A stretch of DNA of 64,000 nt from CCY15215 sp039194995 (GCA_039194995.1 JBCCVR010000003.1:1-64000); one strand, 5' to 3'; numbered from the stretch's first letter, positions 24,699 to 33,598 are shown. Notes: generated from the letters alone by a model not told the origin. Numbers and translations are program-made.

Positions 24699-26855
24699 AT
24701 GGCTTACGAACCCCTGCATCATAAATACCGTCCTCAGAGATTTATCGAATTGGTGGGACAGGAAGCGATCGCGCAAACCCTGACCCATGCGATCGAAAGC
24801 GGACGTATTGCCCCAGCGTACTTATTTACGGGTCCGAGAGGAACGGGAAAAACTTCGTCAGCGAGAATTTTATCCAAATCTTTAAATTGCTTGCAAAGCG
24901 ATTCGCCAACTGCCGATCCTTGCGGAAAATGCGAGGTTTGCCTACAAATTGCCCGAGGGTCGGCAATGGATGTAATTGAAATTGACGCGGCGAGTAATAC
25001 GGGAGTTGATAATATTCGCGAAATCATCGAACGCGCTCAATTTGCCCCCGTTCAATGTCGTTATAAAGTTTATGTAATAGATGAATGCCATATGTTAAGT
25101 ACCCCGGCATTCAATGCTTTATTAAAGACCTTAGAAGAGCCACCCAATCGCGTTATTTTTGTTTTAGCAACAACCGATCCACAACGAGTTTTAAATACAA
25201 TTATTTCTCGCTGTCAGCGTTTTGATTTTCGACGTATTCCGCTCGAATCAATGGTAAAACATTTAACTGATATTGCGGCAAAAGAGGAGATTAATATTGC
25301 TGGCGATGCCTTAACGCTTGTGGCGCAAATTGCAAACGGAGGCTTGAGAGATGCAGAAAGTTTGCTAGATCAATTGAGTTTGATTCCCGATGAAGTGACA
25401 GTCGAGAAAGTTTGGGATCTGGTGGGAGCCGTTCCCGAAAGAGATTTATTAGCCTTAATTCGAGCCATTCATTCGGACGATCCCGAAGCAACGATCGCGC
25501 AATGTCGGCATTTAATGGATCGCGGTAGAGAACCCCTTATCGTCCTGCAAAATTTAGCAACTTTTTATCTCAATTTACTCATTGCCAAAACCTCTCCTCA
25601 ACGCAACGATCTAGTTGCGGTAACTGCTCCAACGTGGCAAGAATTATGTGAAGAAGCCAAACAATGGAATATTTCAGTTATTTTACAGGGACAGCAAAAA
25701 CTGAAAGAAAGCGAAGTACAAATTAAAAATACAACTCAGCCTCGATTGTGGTTGGAAGTGACTTTGTTGGGACTTTTGCCGAGTGCGATCGCTGCATTTA
25801 TCCCTACGAATTCTCCTTCCCAAAACACTGTACAAGCGCCCCAAAATAAAACGCAAAATCAAGCGAATATTTCCCCTCGTCAATCTGTCTCTACTGCACC
25901 TCAATCGCAAAATTCCCAGCCAAAAGCATCTATTTCTAAACCGCATCCCACCGTTGAGAAATCTTCTGTTTCAGATGTTAAACCGTCTGCACCACCTCAA
26001 CCCACCCGAGCCTTATCGGAAGAAGAAATCATACAGAAGAGAGTTGCAGAAAGTTGGCAAAAAGTATTACAAACGATTGAACCCAATTCATTACAGGCAT
26101 TAGTTAAACAGACTTGTACTTTAGTCAATTTTAATATTGATGAATCTATTGCCTATTTAGGTGTGAGAACTGCAAATTTATTAAAAATGGCTCAAGGTAA
26201 AGCCCCGCAAATTGAAGCAGCCTTTGAGAAGGTGTGGCAGCAAAAAATTAAGGTTCAATTTCAGGTCGAAAAAAAAAACAAAACCCCTAGAGTAGAGTCT
26301 GACTCTGGTGCGATCGCGAAAAAAAACACGATATCTTCTCCAAAACCTCCGAGCTATTCTACCACTGAGATCGCGCAACCCATTCCAGAAGTTAAAGCAA
26401 AACCTGTCTCGCAAAATGGTGCTGTTAAAAACAAAGAAAATACAGCATTGAATTCCTCTCTTAGCGTTCAAAAGGCAGAAAAAAAAGAGCCTAAATACAA
26501 GAGTAAAATTAGAGAGAAACTTGAGGAGAAAACAAAGAGCGATCGCGTTTCTCCCACTCCCAATTTTTCAAAATCGGAATCGCCAAGTTCTCCCGATATC
26601 AAAACAGAAGTCTTGCCAGTAGAAGCGGTTCAAACAATAGAATCCCATCCAGTAGAAGATAATGAAACACTTCTCGTTGCTAATGAATTTGCCAGTATCT
26701 TTGAGGGAGAGGTTTTAGATTTAGACTCAAACTTCCTCAAAGATCTTTCCAACCGCGACGATCGCACAGAACTGCCAGCAGTTGATATTATCGAGCGTCC
26801 TCCAGAAAACTTGCCTCCTCCTCCTCAAGAAAATCCCGATGAGATGCCTTTTTAA
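24699..26855 (+). CDS. dnaX: DNA polymerase III subunits gamma/tau
   Basis: 718 residues of the clamp-loader ATPase. The N-terminal AAA+ module has HHKYRPQRF, Walker A GPRGTGKTSSAR, four zinc-binding cysteines in CLQ...PCGKCEVC, Walker B VIDECHML and sensor 1 LATTDPQRV. After residue about 360 there is a long disordered Ser/Pro/Lys/Gln-rich linker and a tau-like domain with a final acidic PPPPPQENPDEMPF tail. Several cyanobacteria carry inteins in dnaX; none is present here, because the ATPase reading frame is uninterrupted. Confidence 0.95.
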   Translation: MAYEPLHHKYRPQRFIELVGQEAIAQTLTHAIESGRIAPAYLFTGPRGTGKTSSARILSKSLNCLQSDSPTADPCGKCEVCLQIARGSAMDVIEIDAASNTGVDNIREIIERAQFAPVQCRYKVYVIDECHMLSTPAFNALLKTLEEPPNRVIFVLATTDPQRVLNTIISRCQRFDFRRIPLESMVKHLTDIAAKEEINIAGDALTLVAQIANGGLRDAESLLDQLSLIPDEVTVEKVWDLVGAVPERDLLALIRAIHSDDPEATIAQCRHLMDRGREPLIVLQNLATFYLNLLIAKTSPQRNDLVAVTAPTWQELCEEAKQWNISVILQGQQKLKESEVQIKNTTQPRLWLEVTLLGLLPSAIAAFIPTNSPSQNTVQAPQNKTQNQANISPRQSVSTAPQSQNSQPKASISKPHPTVEKSSVSDVKPSAPPQPTRALSEEEIIQKRVAESWQKVLQTIEPNSLQALVKQTCTLVNFNIDESIAYLGVRTANLLKMAQGKAPQIEAAFEKVWQQKIKVQFQVEKKNKTPRVESDSGAIAKKNTISSPKPPSYSTTEIAQPIPEVKAKPVSQNGAVKNKENTALNSSLSVQKAEKKEPKYKSKIREKLEEKTKSDRVSPTPNFSKSESPSSPDIKTEVLPVEAVQTIESHPVEDNETLLVANEFASIFEGEVLDLDSNFLKDLSNRDDRTELPAVDIIERPPENLPPPPQENPDEMPF

Positions 26856-26895
26856 CTTAGGCTTATCTTAGGCTGATTGCGATCGCCTTCCTTCA

Positions 26896-27957
26896 CTACT
26901 CTTCTTTTTCTTGAAAGCGATCGAGTAATTCTTCCGAAGAAAGTTGTAAAAGCAGAGGCATAAATTCTTCCGAAGGAAGTTTCATAATCGGTTCGATAAT
27001 TCCGGCAAGATTTTCATCAATTTCCCCAAAACGAACTCGAAAAATATTTTCGACGAGATAGCGAGTGGTTTCACTTTCCGTCTCTTGGCGAACTTCTTGG
27101 CGAACTTCTTGGCGAACTTCTTGGCGAACTTCTTGACGAACTTCTTGACGAACTTCTTGACGAACTTCTTGACGAACTTCTTGACGAACTTCTTGGCGAA
27201 CTTCTTGGCGAACTTCTGCCATTACCTCTTCATAGATTTGAGTTAAAGTCATAATTAGTTCCTCATCATCGCGATCTAAATCTTGTTCTCGATCTTGGCG
27301 TTTGGTTAGGACGGAAATAAGTTCTCGTACTAATTTTATCACATTGCCTCGCAGGAGATTCTCGCGAGGGAGAGCTTCGAGTTCTTGAACGGCTTGTTGT
27401 TGCACTCGTCCGCGTCCTAATAATCTGAGCCAGAGCGTGTTTGACGTTTTTGGCAGTTGATGAATCACGACGATCGCCGTCCTCAAACCCGTCCCCAAAT
27501 AATAAATCCCTTCTTCTCCCTCTTCTGAGGATGGGAGAGCATGAAAGCATTTGCGGAAATTGTCCGATGCAGTGGGAGTGAGTATCCACAGTTTGGGAAT
27601 CTCTTCATCGTTCGCTGGGATTTTAGTCCGATTTCTCTCTCGTTCTCCTTCTGCTAGAAGGACGAATAATTTACTCATACACGTCCGCAGATCGCTTTGC
27701 GTAACAGGATTGCGAAAAGGCTCGAGTAATGCAGGTGTTGTGGTGAATCGTCCGAGTAATCCCAGATTGTCTCGATGTTCTCTATTTGAGGAGGAAGGAA
27801 CGAAAAATAGATCGATGTGACGACCTTCAGAACGGATTTCTTTGTCGGTTTCTACCCGTCCTAGAGGGGCTAGAAGTTCGCTGAGATATTGTTTTGCAAA
27901 TTGGTCGTGAAGAAAACGAGTCACGGTTAATGAATATTTATTCAATATTCTTATCAT
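26896..27957 (-). CDS. Rpn/PD-(D/E)XK nuclease-like protein with EVRQ tandem repeat
   Basis: 353 residues from ATG 27957 (MIRILNKY); an upstream ATG at 27996 would overlap the neighbour more. The N-terminal region (residues 10-60: FLHDQFAKQYL, TDKEIRSEGRHIDLFFVPS) resembles the Rpn/transposase-associated PD-(D/E)XK proteins abundant in cyanobacteria. A middle segment has KLWILTPTASDN and LWLRLLGRGRVQQQAV, then eleven consecutive EVRQ tetrapeptides that should form one long charged helix, and a C-terminal RFGEIDE...LPSEEF domain resembling DUF4351. A truncated relative lies at 51697-52272. The biological role is unknown, and nuclease activity is not demonstrable here. Confidence 0.75.
   Translation of the reverse strand: MIRILNKYSLTVTRFLHDQFAKQYLSELLAPLGRVETDKEIRSEGRHIDLFFVPSSSNREHRDNLGLLGRFTTTPALLEPFRNPVTQSDLRTCMSKLFVLLAEGERERNRTKIPANDEEIPKLWILTPTASDNFRKCFHALPSSEEGEEGIYYLGTGLRTAIVVIHQLPKTSNTLWLRLLGRGRVQQQAVQELEALPRENLLRGNVIKLVRELISVLTKRQDREQDLDRDDEELIMTLTQIYEEVMAEVRQEVRQEVRQEVRQEVRQEVRQEVRQEVRQEVRQEVRQEVRQETESETTRYLVENIFRVRFGEIDENLAGIIEPIMKLPSEEFMPLLLQLSSEELLDRFQEKEE
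27085..27216. repeat. 12-base tandem repeat, eleven copies, coding for EVRQ
   Basis: Eleven exact-length units TTGRCGAACTTC (plus-strand orientation): four with G, five with A, two with G at the fifth place codon position. Each encodes EVRQ on the minus strand. Because the unit is 12 bases, copy-number change keeps the frame. The blockwise distribution of the G/A variant suggests recent unit duplication. Confidence 0.93.
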
Positions 27958-28477
27958 AGCAAGGGTAGCGCGATCGCATCGCTTTAAGCCATCCAATTGC
28001 GTTTAATCGTTCTGCAACTTCAGAAATAGGAGCAGCGGCCAGAAAAAGACCGGGATAAACGGCGGTTTGCCAATCTAAATAACTGAAGACCTTACAGCGA
28101 TCGCGGGTTGATTCGAACGTAAGATTTAAAGATTGATGGACGATCGTGACAATATCGAAATGCTTTTCCCCCTGTTGAGAATACAAAGGAAAACCGGATT
28201 TTGGACAGATAATTTCTATGGGAAAATTGCTGGTTTCCCGAACGGTATTCGCTAAAAATAGGAATTGCTCTAATAGTCGATCTTTTTCTTGTGCGATCGC
28301 CTCGCTTTCCGTTGCTAATTCTGCTTTAGCTTGGAATAAAGCGATCGCCACGGTTTCGGGAATTGCTGGAAAACCCGGTAATAACTGCGGCTGATGTTCG
28401 AGGAGATAAGCAGAAGGGGGAACGAGATGGATATGAATTTGCAATCCTGTTGTCGGATCTTGAAATTGCTCGATCAT
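27938..28477 (-). CDS. Unrecognised cyanobacterial protein, 179 residues
   Basis: No family is recognised. The protein starts MIEQFQDPTTGLQIHIHLVP, has an acidic helical section (FQAKAELATESEAIAQEKD), PIEIICPKSGFPLY, and ends with SRYPCYDKNIE. It contains no signal peptide or membrane segment. It lies upstream of the EVRQ-repeat gene on the same strand and its end overlaps the start of that gene by about 20 bases, so the two are probably co-transcribed and translationally coupled. Confidence 0.6.
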   Translation of the reverse strand: MIEQFQDPTTGLQIHIHLVPPSAYLLEHQPQLLPGFPAIPETVAIALFQAKAELATESEAIAQEKDRLLEQFLFLANTVRETSNFPIEIICPKSGFPLYSQQGEKHFDIVTIVHQSLNLTFESTRDRCKVFSYLDWQTAVYPGLFLAAAPISEVAERLNAIGWLKAMRSRYPCYDKNIE

Positions 28478-28649
28478 TGTCAGTTTTGCGATCGCGGAGT
28501 ATCTTAGTTAACCTGTAGCATCTCCTCGCTTGCCTGCTTTTTGAGAAAAGTCGGGACAGCAATCGCCGATCCGTTAAGACAAATAGGGAAAAGCGCAGTA
28601 AAATTGAAAGAAGAGATGCAACCAAGGAACGCGATCGAGGAAAGCAAAA

Positions 28650-29669
28650 ATGGTTAATTTTGGGTGGAGCGCCGCCAGCATTCTCGGCGTTTTTTTGATT
28701 GTAGCGGGTGCGGGTCTATACTTTCTACGCTCGATACGTCCGGAATTGTCCAGAGATTACGATATCTTTTTTTCTGCCGTGGGACTCGCTTGCGGCATTA
28801 TTCTTGTATTTAATGGCTGGCGACTCGACCCCATTTTACAGTTCAGTCAGCTTTTACTCGCTGCATCAACTGCCTTTTTCGCCTTTGAAACGATTCGCCT
28901 GCGAAGTTTAGCGACAGAACAAGCCAAGCAACGCACCCCTATTGTGGACGATGAGCGCCCGGTGAGTCGTTCCTACAAGGCATATCGACAACCCGATTAT
29001 GACGAGATCGAACCGGAATGGGAGGTGAGAGCCAAACGCCCTCGGTTGCAACCCGATCGCAGTTCTGGATACGGGGAGGAATCACGATACGATCGCCGAA
29101 ATGGACGAGACGATCGCGAACCCCCCAGTAGAAGCAGCCGCCGTCCCTCTCGCCCTTCTTCACCCCCAGACCGACGAGATCGCCCCTCTTCTCGACCCCC
29201 TAAAAACGATCCCTATGCTAGAAACACGGGTCGTTATGACGATGGCTTTGACGAATGGGAAGATGACTGGGAAGAACCGGAAAACGGCCGCGATCGCCCT
29301 TCCGACTACGACGAGCGTCCTTCTCGCCGTCCGTCCAACCGCGATCGCGATGAAGATTCTCCCAGATCCCGCCCGAGTTCTTCTCGTTCCTCTGCTTCTG
29401 GCTCCTCTTCTTCTCGCCCTTCCTCGCCTCCTCGCCGCAATTCTTCGCGTTCCTATGAGGATGAAGAACCCGCTACTTATGTCGATTATGTAGACTACAG
29501 CGAGGCTGAGGACGAGGAAAAAGATGATTTTGAAGATTTTGACCGTTCTGATGAGGAACGCGATGATTTTGCAGATTTCGACCGTTCTGAGGATGACGAT
29601 CGCTACAGTCCCGATGATGACGAAGAATGGGAAGAGGATCGCAAAAAAGGCGATCGGTTTGACTATTAA
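28650..29669 (+). CDS. ycf66: Ycf66 family membrane protein with long disordered tail
   Basis: 339 residues. The first 90 residues are the Ycf66 domain: two or three membrane helices with NFGWSAASILGVFLIV, LYFLRSIRPELSRDYDIFFS and GLACGIILVFNGWRLDP, a family found in cyanobacteria and some plastids, with unknown function. From about residue 110 to the end the chain is Arg/Asp/Ser/Pro/Glu-rich, starting basic-mixed and ending strongly acidic (DDRYSPDDDEEWEED). The tail is longer than the short forms of Ycf66 and is certainly disordered. HIP1-derived GATCGC codons contribute many Asp-Arg pairs. Confidence 0.85.
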   Translation: MVNFGWSAASILGVFLIVAGAGLYFLRSIRPELSRDYDIFFSAVGLACGIILVFNGWRLDPILQFSQLLLAASTAFFAFETIRLRSLATEQAKQRTPIVDDERPVSRSYKAYRQPDYDEIEPEWEVRAKRPRLQPDRSSGYGEESRYDRRNGRDDREPPSRSSRRPSRPSSPPDRRDRPSSRPPKNDPYARNTGRYDDGFDEWEDDWEEPENGRDRPSDYDERPSRRPSNRDRDEDSPRSRPSSSRSSASGSSSSRPSSPPRRNSSRSYEDEEPATYVDYVDYSEAEDEEKDDFEDFDRSDEERDDFADFDRSEDDDRYSPDDDEEWEEDRKKGDRFDY

Positions 29670-30270
29670 CCAGTCACCAGTCACCAGTCACCAGTCACCA
29701 GTAATTAGTAGGAGCGTTGTAGGCAACGTCTGTACATTCGTATATTTTAAAACCAAACAAATTGTAGCGATTTTGTTCCTTGCGATCGCCTTTTTGGGGG
29801 GTTGTGGGAGGCCTGCACCGCCGATCGGCTCAGTGTCGTTGAATAGCCGTTACAATGACCAAGAGCCAGCAATTAGCGGCGACGGTCGGATTTTGGCGTT
29901 TATCACCAATCGCAATGGAATTTCGCAAATTGCCGTTTATAACCTGCGATTGAAGCGCTTTGTAGAATTACCGGGTTTAAATCAAGGCAATCAAATTGCG
30001 GAAAGTCCCAGTCTCAGCCGAACCGGACGCTATCTAGTTTACTTGGTGAGCGATCGCGGTCGTCCGGCGATCGCCCTCTACGATCGCGCCATCTCGAAAG
30101 CCGATATTTTGACCACTTCCTACCGAAATTGGATTCGCAATCCTAAAATTAGTCCAGATGGGCGTTATGTGGTCTTTGAAACCTCGCGTCGGGGTCAATG
30201 GGATATTGAAGTGTTAGACCGGGGACCCGATATTGAGTTGGATGTTGCTGACGGTACGCCTATATTTTAA
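29659..30270 (+). CDS. TolB-like beta-propeller lipoprotein, start uncertain
   Basis: The frame is open far upstream into ycf66 in another frame, but the protein itself clearly begins near a lipoprotein signal, KTKQIVAILFLAIAFLGGC, with the lipobox Cys at about 29805. No ATG or GTG lies just before it; the TTG at 29659 is the nearest plausible start and would add residues encoded by the heptamer repeat (SPVTSHQSPV). The mature part holds TolB/PD40-type beta-propeller blades: AISGDGRILAFITNRNG, PSLSRTGRYLVYLVSDRG and PKISPDGRYVVFETSRRG. It probably is an outer-facing periplasmic lipoprotein. The next gene is a paralogue overlapping by one base. Confidence 0.7.
   Translation: MTINQSPVTSHQSPVISRSVVGNVCTFVYFKTKQIVAILFLAIAFLGGCGRPAPPIGSVSLNSRYNDQEPAISGDGRILAFITNRNGISQIAVYNLRLKRFVELPGLNQGNQIAESPSLSRTGRYLVYLVSDRGRPAIALYDRAISKADILTTSYRNWIRNPKISPDGRYVVFETSRRGQWDIEVLDRGPDIELDVADGTPIF
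29670..29703 (+). repeat. Heptamer tandem repeat (CCAGTCA)5
   Basis: Four complete CCAGTCA units and a partial fifth begin at the base after the ycf66 stop codon. The unit is identical to the one inside the ketoacyl synthase gene at 2161, 27 kb away. It sits where the start of the following lipoprotein gene would be expected. Confidence 0.9.
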
Positions 30271-30791
30271 TGGGAACTCAACCGATGAAACAATATTGGC
30301 GTTGGCTTTTGATTCTCTCAACCGTTTTAGCCAGCAGTTGCGGGGGTTATCCTCGCTTTTTAAACTTTCCTTACGATGCCGGAGGACGGGGTTTAAATAG
30401 CCCCACGGGGGAACTCATGCCCCATATTGCCGATGCTAATATTGTCTTTGTTTCCGATCGCAACGGTTCTCAAGATATTTATTTGTTTGATGCCGATCGC
30501 CGTCAATTAGTGGAATTACCGGGATTAAATTCTTTAAATGCGATCGCCTCGGATCCTTCTATTTCTGAAAATGGTCGCTATATTGCTTTTACTTCGAGCC
30601 AACGGGGGATTTCTGATATCCATCTTCACGATCGCGAAACGGGATTAAATCTCAATTTAACGAAGAATTTACAAGCAGAAGTACGCCGTCCGAATATTAG
30701 TGCAGATGGGGCAGCGATCGCTTTTGAAGCCAATCGTAACGGACAATGGGATATTTTAATCTACGATCGGTTCGGGAAAGCGATCGATTAA
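30270..30791 (+). CDS. TolB-like beta-propeller lipoprotein, second copy
   Basis: 173 residues whose ATG overlaps the previous stop codon (TAATG), a sign of translational coupling. Signal peptide with lipobox LASSC at about residue 24, then PD40 blades: ANIVFVSDRNGSQDIYLFD, PSISENGRYIAFTSSQRG and PNISADGAAIAFEANRNGQWDI. It is a paralogue of the preceding gene, sharing the LVELPGLN motif. Only about three blades are present, too few for a closed propeller, so pairing or oligomerisation is likely. The internal ATG six codons in (MKQYW) is the more usual start for a lipoprotein signal. Confidence 0.75.
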   Translation: MGTQPMKQYWRWLLILSTVLASSCGGYPRFLNFPYDAGGRGLNSPTGELMPHIADANIVFVSDRNGSQDIYLFDADRRQLVELPGLNSLNAIASDPSISENGRYIAFTSSQRGISDIHLHDRETGLNLNLTKNLQAEVRRPNISADGAAIAFEANRNGQWDILIYDRFGKAID

Positions 30792-30854
30792 ATGTATAAC
30801 GTTTATTTAACGTTCCCCAATCGCGATCGCTAACCCATCTTTTCTTCTGCCAAT

Positions 30855-32054
30855 CTAGCGTAAAACCGCTACAGCAGGCTCAATTTTTTGCAATTTCTCC
30901 AGTTCGCTTAATGCTTCTTGACGCGCCCAGCGATCGGCAGCGATGATATCATCTAAACTGGGGGTTTGCGTATTTTGAGATTGGAAGCGATCGCAAACTT
31001 TTTCGATTAATTTGGGAATATCTAAAAAGCCGATTTTCTCTTCCAAAAATAGGGCGACTACTTGTTCGTTAGCAGCATTTAAAACGGCTGGCATTGCTCC
31101 ACCTGCGCGTCCGGCAGCATAAGCCAAATCCATGCAAGGATATTTTTGGCGATCGGGGGCGCGGAAAGTCAAACTTCCCAATTTTACTAAATCTAAAGGC
31201 TCCCAATTCGTCGGAATTCGTTCTGGATAAGAGAGGGCGTATAACAAGGGCAAACGCATATCTGCCCAGCCCAATTGCGCCAAAACCGATGTATCTTGAA
31301 CTTCAATTAATGAGTGAATAATACTTTGGGGATGAATGACAATTTCAATTTTGTCGTAGTCCACACCAAACAAGTAATGCGCCTCAATTACCTCTAAACC
31401 TTTATTCATTAAAGTCGCCGAATCAATGGTGATTTTTCGTCCCATCGTCCAGTTAGGATGTTTCAACGCATCGGCAACTTTAACTTGCGCCAATTGTTCT
31501 GCAGGTAAATCGCGAAATGCGCCCCCAGAAGCTGTTAAAATAATCTTGCGCAGTCCGCCTTCGGGAACACCTTGCAAGCATTGAAAAATCGCCGAATGTT
31601 CCGAGTCTGCGGGTAATAGTTTGACCCCGTGTTTTTGCACCAAAGGCAAGACGACGGGACCCCCTGCAATCAATGTTTCTTTATTGGCTAAAGCGATATC
31701 TTTTCCGGCTTCAATTGCGGCTAAAGTGGGTAAAAGTCCCGCACAACCAACAATTCCCGTAACGACGCTTTCTGAGTCCCCATAACGGGCAACTTCTACG
31801 ACTCCTTCTTCTCCGGCCAATAAAATGGGAGAATAGTCAAGGGAAGAAAGCGCTTCTTTGAGTTCGGGAAATTTCGTTTCATCCCGAATGGCAATAATTT
31901 CCGGTTTAAATTGGCGAACCTGTTCTGCTAATAATTCTACATTTCGCCCAGCAGCCAATCCTACCACCCGAAACCGATCCGGGTATTGTTGCGCGATATC
32001 GAGGGTTTGCGTGCCGATAGAACCCGTCGATCCGAGAATTGCGATCGCTTTCAC
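30855..32054 (-). CDS. dxr: 1-deoxy-D-xylulose-5-phosphate reductoisomerase
   Basis: 399 residues, full length. Dxr converts DXP to MEP, the committed step of the plastid-type isoprenoid pathway that supplies carotenoids, phytyl chains and quinones. Landmarks are the NADPH site ILGSTGSIGTQTL, NKETLIAGG, the metal/substrate region LPADSEHSAIFQCLQG and TASGGAFRD, and MNKGLEVIEAHYLF. Nearby tmRNA lies upstream on the same strand. Confidence 0.96.
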   Translation of the reverse strand: MKAIAILGSTGSIGTQTLDIAQQYPDRFRVVGLAAGRNVELLAEQVRQFKPEIIAIRDETKFPELKEALSSLDYSPILLAGEEGVVEVARYGDSESVVTGIVGCAGLLPTLAAIEAGKDIALANKETLIAGGPVVLPLVQKHGVKLLPADSEHSAIFQCLQGVPEGGLRKIILTASGGAFRDLPAEQLAQVKVADALKHPNWTMGRKITIDSATLMNKGLEVIEAHYLFGVDYDKIEIVIHPQSIIHSLIEVQDTSVLAQLGWADMRLPLLYALSYPERIPTNWEPLDLVKLGSLTFRAPDRQKYPCMDLAYAAGRAGGAMPAVLNAANEQVVALFLEEKIGFLDIPKLIEKVCDRFQSQNTQTPSLDDIIAADRWARQEALSELEKLQKIEPAVAVLR

Positions 32055-32128
32055 AAGCCTTCTCCCTTAACTAAACTTAATACTTTGGAAATTTTTGTTA
32101 AGTTCAGTCTATCAGGGAATATACACCT

Positions 32129-32156
32129 GTAGGGACGTAGCCAGCTACGTCCCTAC
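32129..32156. repeat. Perfect palindrome GTAGGGACGTAGC-CA-GCTACGTCCCTAC
   Basis: A 13-base-pair inverted repeat with a two-base spacer lies between the 3-prime end of ssrA and the start of dxr. Palindromes with GTAGGGACG ends are dispersed in cyanobacterial genomes. It may also terminate the tmRNA transcript, though no T run follows on the minus strand. Confidence 0.75.
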
Positions 32157-32183
32157 GGAGAAAAAATATGTTTAGAAAATGAG

Positions 32184-32576
32184 TGGAGCCGAGCAGAGTT
32201 GAACTGCTGTCCAGACTGGGTATTTACTTTATGTTCGTTCACAGGTTTAGCTTCGATGACCCTAGAAGCGGGGAGCGTTCCTTATCCCGAACGCTAGGAT
32301 TCTCCAGTAAAGTCTTAGCTTAGCAAATGACTGAAGGCATTTGAAAAGGGCATCCGTTGGGGTTAGATCTGCAATCCTTAACGGAGTCAAATTACAGATG
32401 CTCGAAACCTTGTGTTAGGTTTGGATTAAGCAGCGACAGGCGCAGCTTTACGAGCGAAAGGAACGATGTTGTTCGCAGTTACTATTTGTTTGAGCCTTTG
32501 ATTTACGAGAGGAGACTCACTCTCGACCTGCATCGCAGTTCAGCTTTCGCCAACCTGTCGAAACCGTTGCGGCCCC
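32184..32576 (-). ncRNA. ssrA: Transfer-messenger RNA
   Basis: On the minus strand the 5-prime end GGGGCCGCAACGGTTTCGAC is the conserved tmRNA start, and the 3-prime end CAGTTCAACTCTG...CGGCTCC pairs with it to make the tRNA-like acceptor arm. The tag reading frame (32476-32426) is (A)NNIVPFARKAAPVAA followed by TAA, the cyanobacterial form, marked for proteolysis after rescue of stalled ribosomes. The gene is one-piece, about 393 bases. CCA is not encoded: after the discriminator A the next bases are CTC. Its partner smpB is not in the window. Confidence 0.96.
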
Positions 32577-32733
32577 GTGTTACTCTATTATAGCTAAAAT
32601 TTGATTTTTGGGGAGCGGCGGGAGCAAAGGAAGCGGGAGAAGCGTCGGGAGCGGGGGAAGAATTGGGAAGAGATTGAAAGTCTATAACTATTTGTGTTCT
32701 GTTGTTCGCTATCCTTGCTTATTTTTTATTGCT

Positions 32734-33498
32734 ATGGCTTTCTCAATTGATCCTCGAACAATTTACGATTTATTGATCGAAAAAAGTGCCGGACAAACTC
32801 CGATTCAAGAAATTATTATTGGCTTGACTTGGACGCTTTGCCAAGCGGATGGGATGGGGTTGTGCATGAGTCCAGCGATTCCCACTCGTACTCTCCCTTG
32901 GTCGGGTACTTTGGTCGATCGCCCGATCGCAGAAATTGCCCCTTGGGTTCGCAGTTGGGAACCCTATCCTGCAACGGTGGGAATGGCAGTTATTAATGCA
33001 GCCATTAACGCCCATTCTACACTTCTCGAAAAGGCAACACCGATCGCATTAGCAGGGTCTTCTAATTTGGCAGTTTTCGAGCATTTTTTGCCCTTAATTC
33101 GCGGGAAAAAAGTCGCCGTTATCGGTCGCTATCCCGGACTCAATCGCTATGAAAGCGAACTGGAAATGACGGTGATCGAACGCCAACCGCGCGATCGCGA
33201 TCTCCCCGATCCCGCTTGCGAGTATATTTTACCGGAATCCGATTGGGTCTTTTTAACGGGAACTTCGCTGGTTAATAAAACCTTTCCCCGCTTAGTGGAA
33301 TTATCCCAAAATGCGCGTCTGGTTTTAATGGGACCGACCGTTCCTTGGCTATCTGAATTTGCCGAAATGGGAGTTAATTATTTAGCAGGTGTAACCGTAT
33401 TCAACCCCAAAGCATTACGCCAAACTGTTGCCGAAGGAGGGGGAGTGAGAATTTTTGAAACGGGGGTACAATATCGGGTTTTAGAATTAGGCAAATAA
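32734..33498 (+). CDS. DUF364 family protein
   Basis: 254 residues from ATG 32734 (MAFSIDPRTIYDLL). The frame is open to 32608, but that part is a purine-rich low-complexity tract (GGGAGCGG-like repeats at about 32611-32665) and not protein-like. The segments GLCMSPAIPTRTLPWSG, GMAVINAAINA, GKKVAVIGRYPGL and DWVFLTGTSLVNKTFPRLVELS match DUF364, a family suggested to act in heavy-metal chelation on structural grounds. Cytoplasmic; function unproved. Confidence 0.78.
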   Translation: MAFSIDPRTIYDLLIEKSAGQTPIQEIIIGLTWTLCQADGMGLCMSPAIPTRTLPWSGTLVDRPIAEIAPWVRSWEPYPATVGMAVINAAINAHSTLLEKATPIALAGSSNLAVFEHFLPLIRGKKVAVIGRYPGLNRYESELEMTVIERQPRDRDLPDPACEYILPESDWVFLTGTSLVNKTFPRLVELSQNARLVLMGPTVPWLSEFAEMGVNYLAGVTVFNPKALRQTVAEGGGVRIFETGVQYRVLELGK

Positions 33499-33549
33499 AA
33501 TGATTCACGCAATATTTAACTTTTTTTCAATGTCTCCCAAAGTGACCAT

Positions 33550-33577
33550 TTTTGAATTGATAATTTTGAATTTTGAA
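33550..33577. repeat. Heptamer repeat (TTTTGAA)n
   Basis: Units TTTTGAA, TTGATAA, TTTTGAA, TTTTGAA lie between the DUF364 gene and the convergent methyltransferase gene. Confidence 0.65.
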
Positions 33578-33598
33578 TTGTTCTGACGCGATCGCCCG

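Noticed and set aside
24699..26855. Intein in dnaX
   Set aside because: The ATPase motifs are contiguous with normal spacing; no intein block motifs are present.
27061..27230. CRISPR-like array
   Set aside because: Units are 12 bases, without spacers, and in frame in a coding region, so it is a protein-coding tandem repeat.
27551..27820. Frame opposite the EVRQ-repeat gene
   Set aside because: Antisense shadow without a recognisable family or ribosome site.
29160..29684. 174-codon hydrophobic frame opposite the Ycf66 tail
   Set aside because: Antisense of Asp/Arg/Ser codons gives Ile/Val/Ala/Arg runs that imitate a membrane protein.
32357..32593. 78-codon frame on the plus strand
   Set aside because: It is antisense to the tmRNA gene, whose structure and tag explain the sequence.
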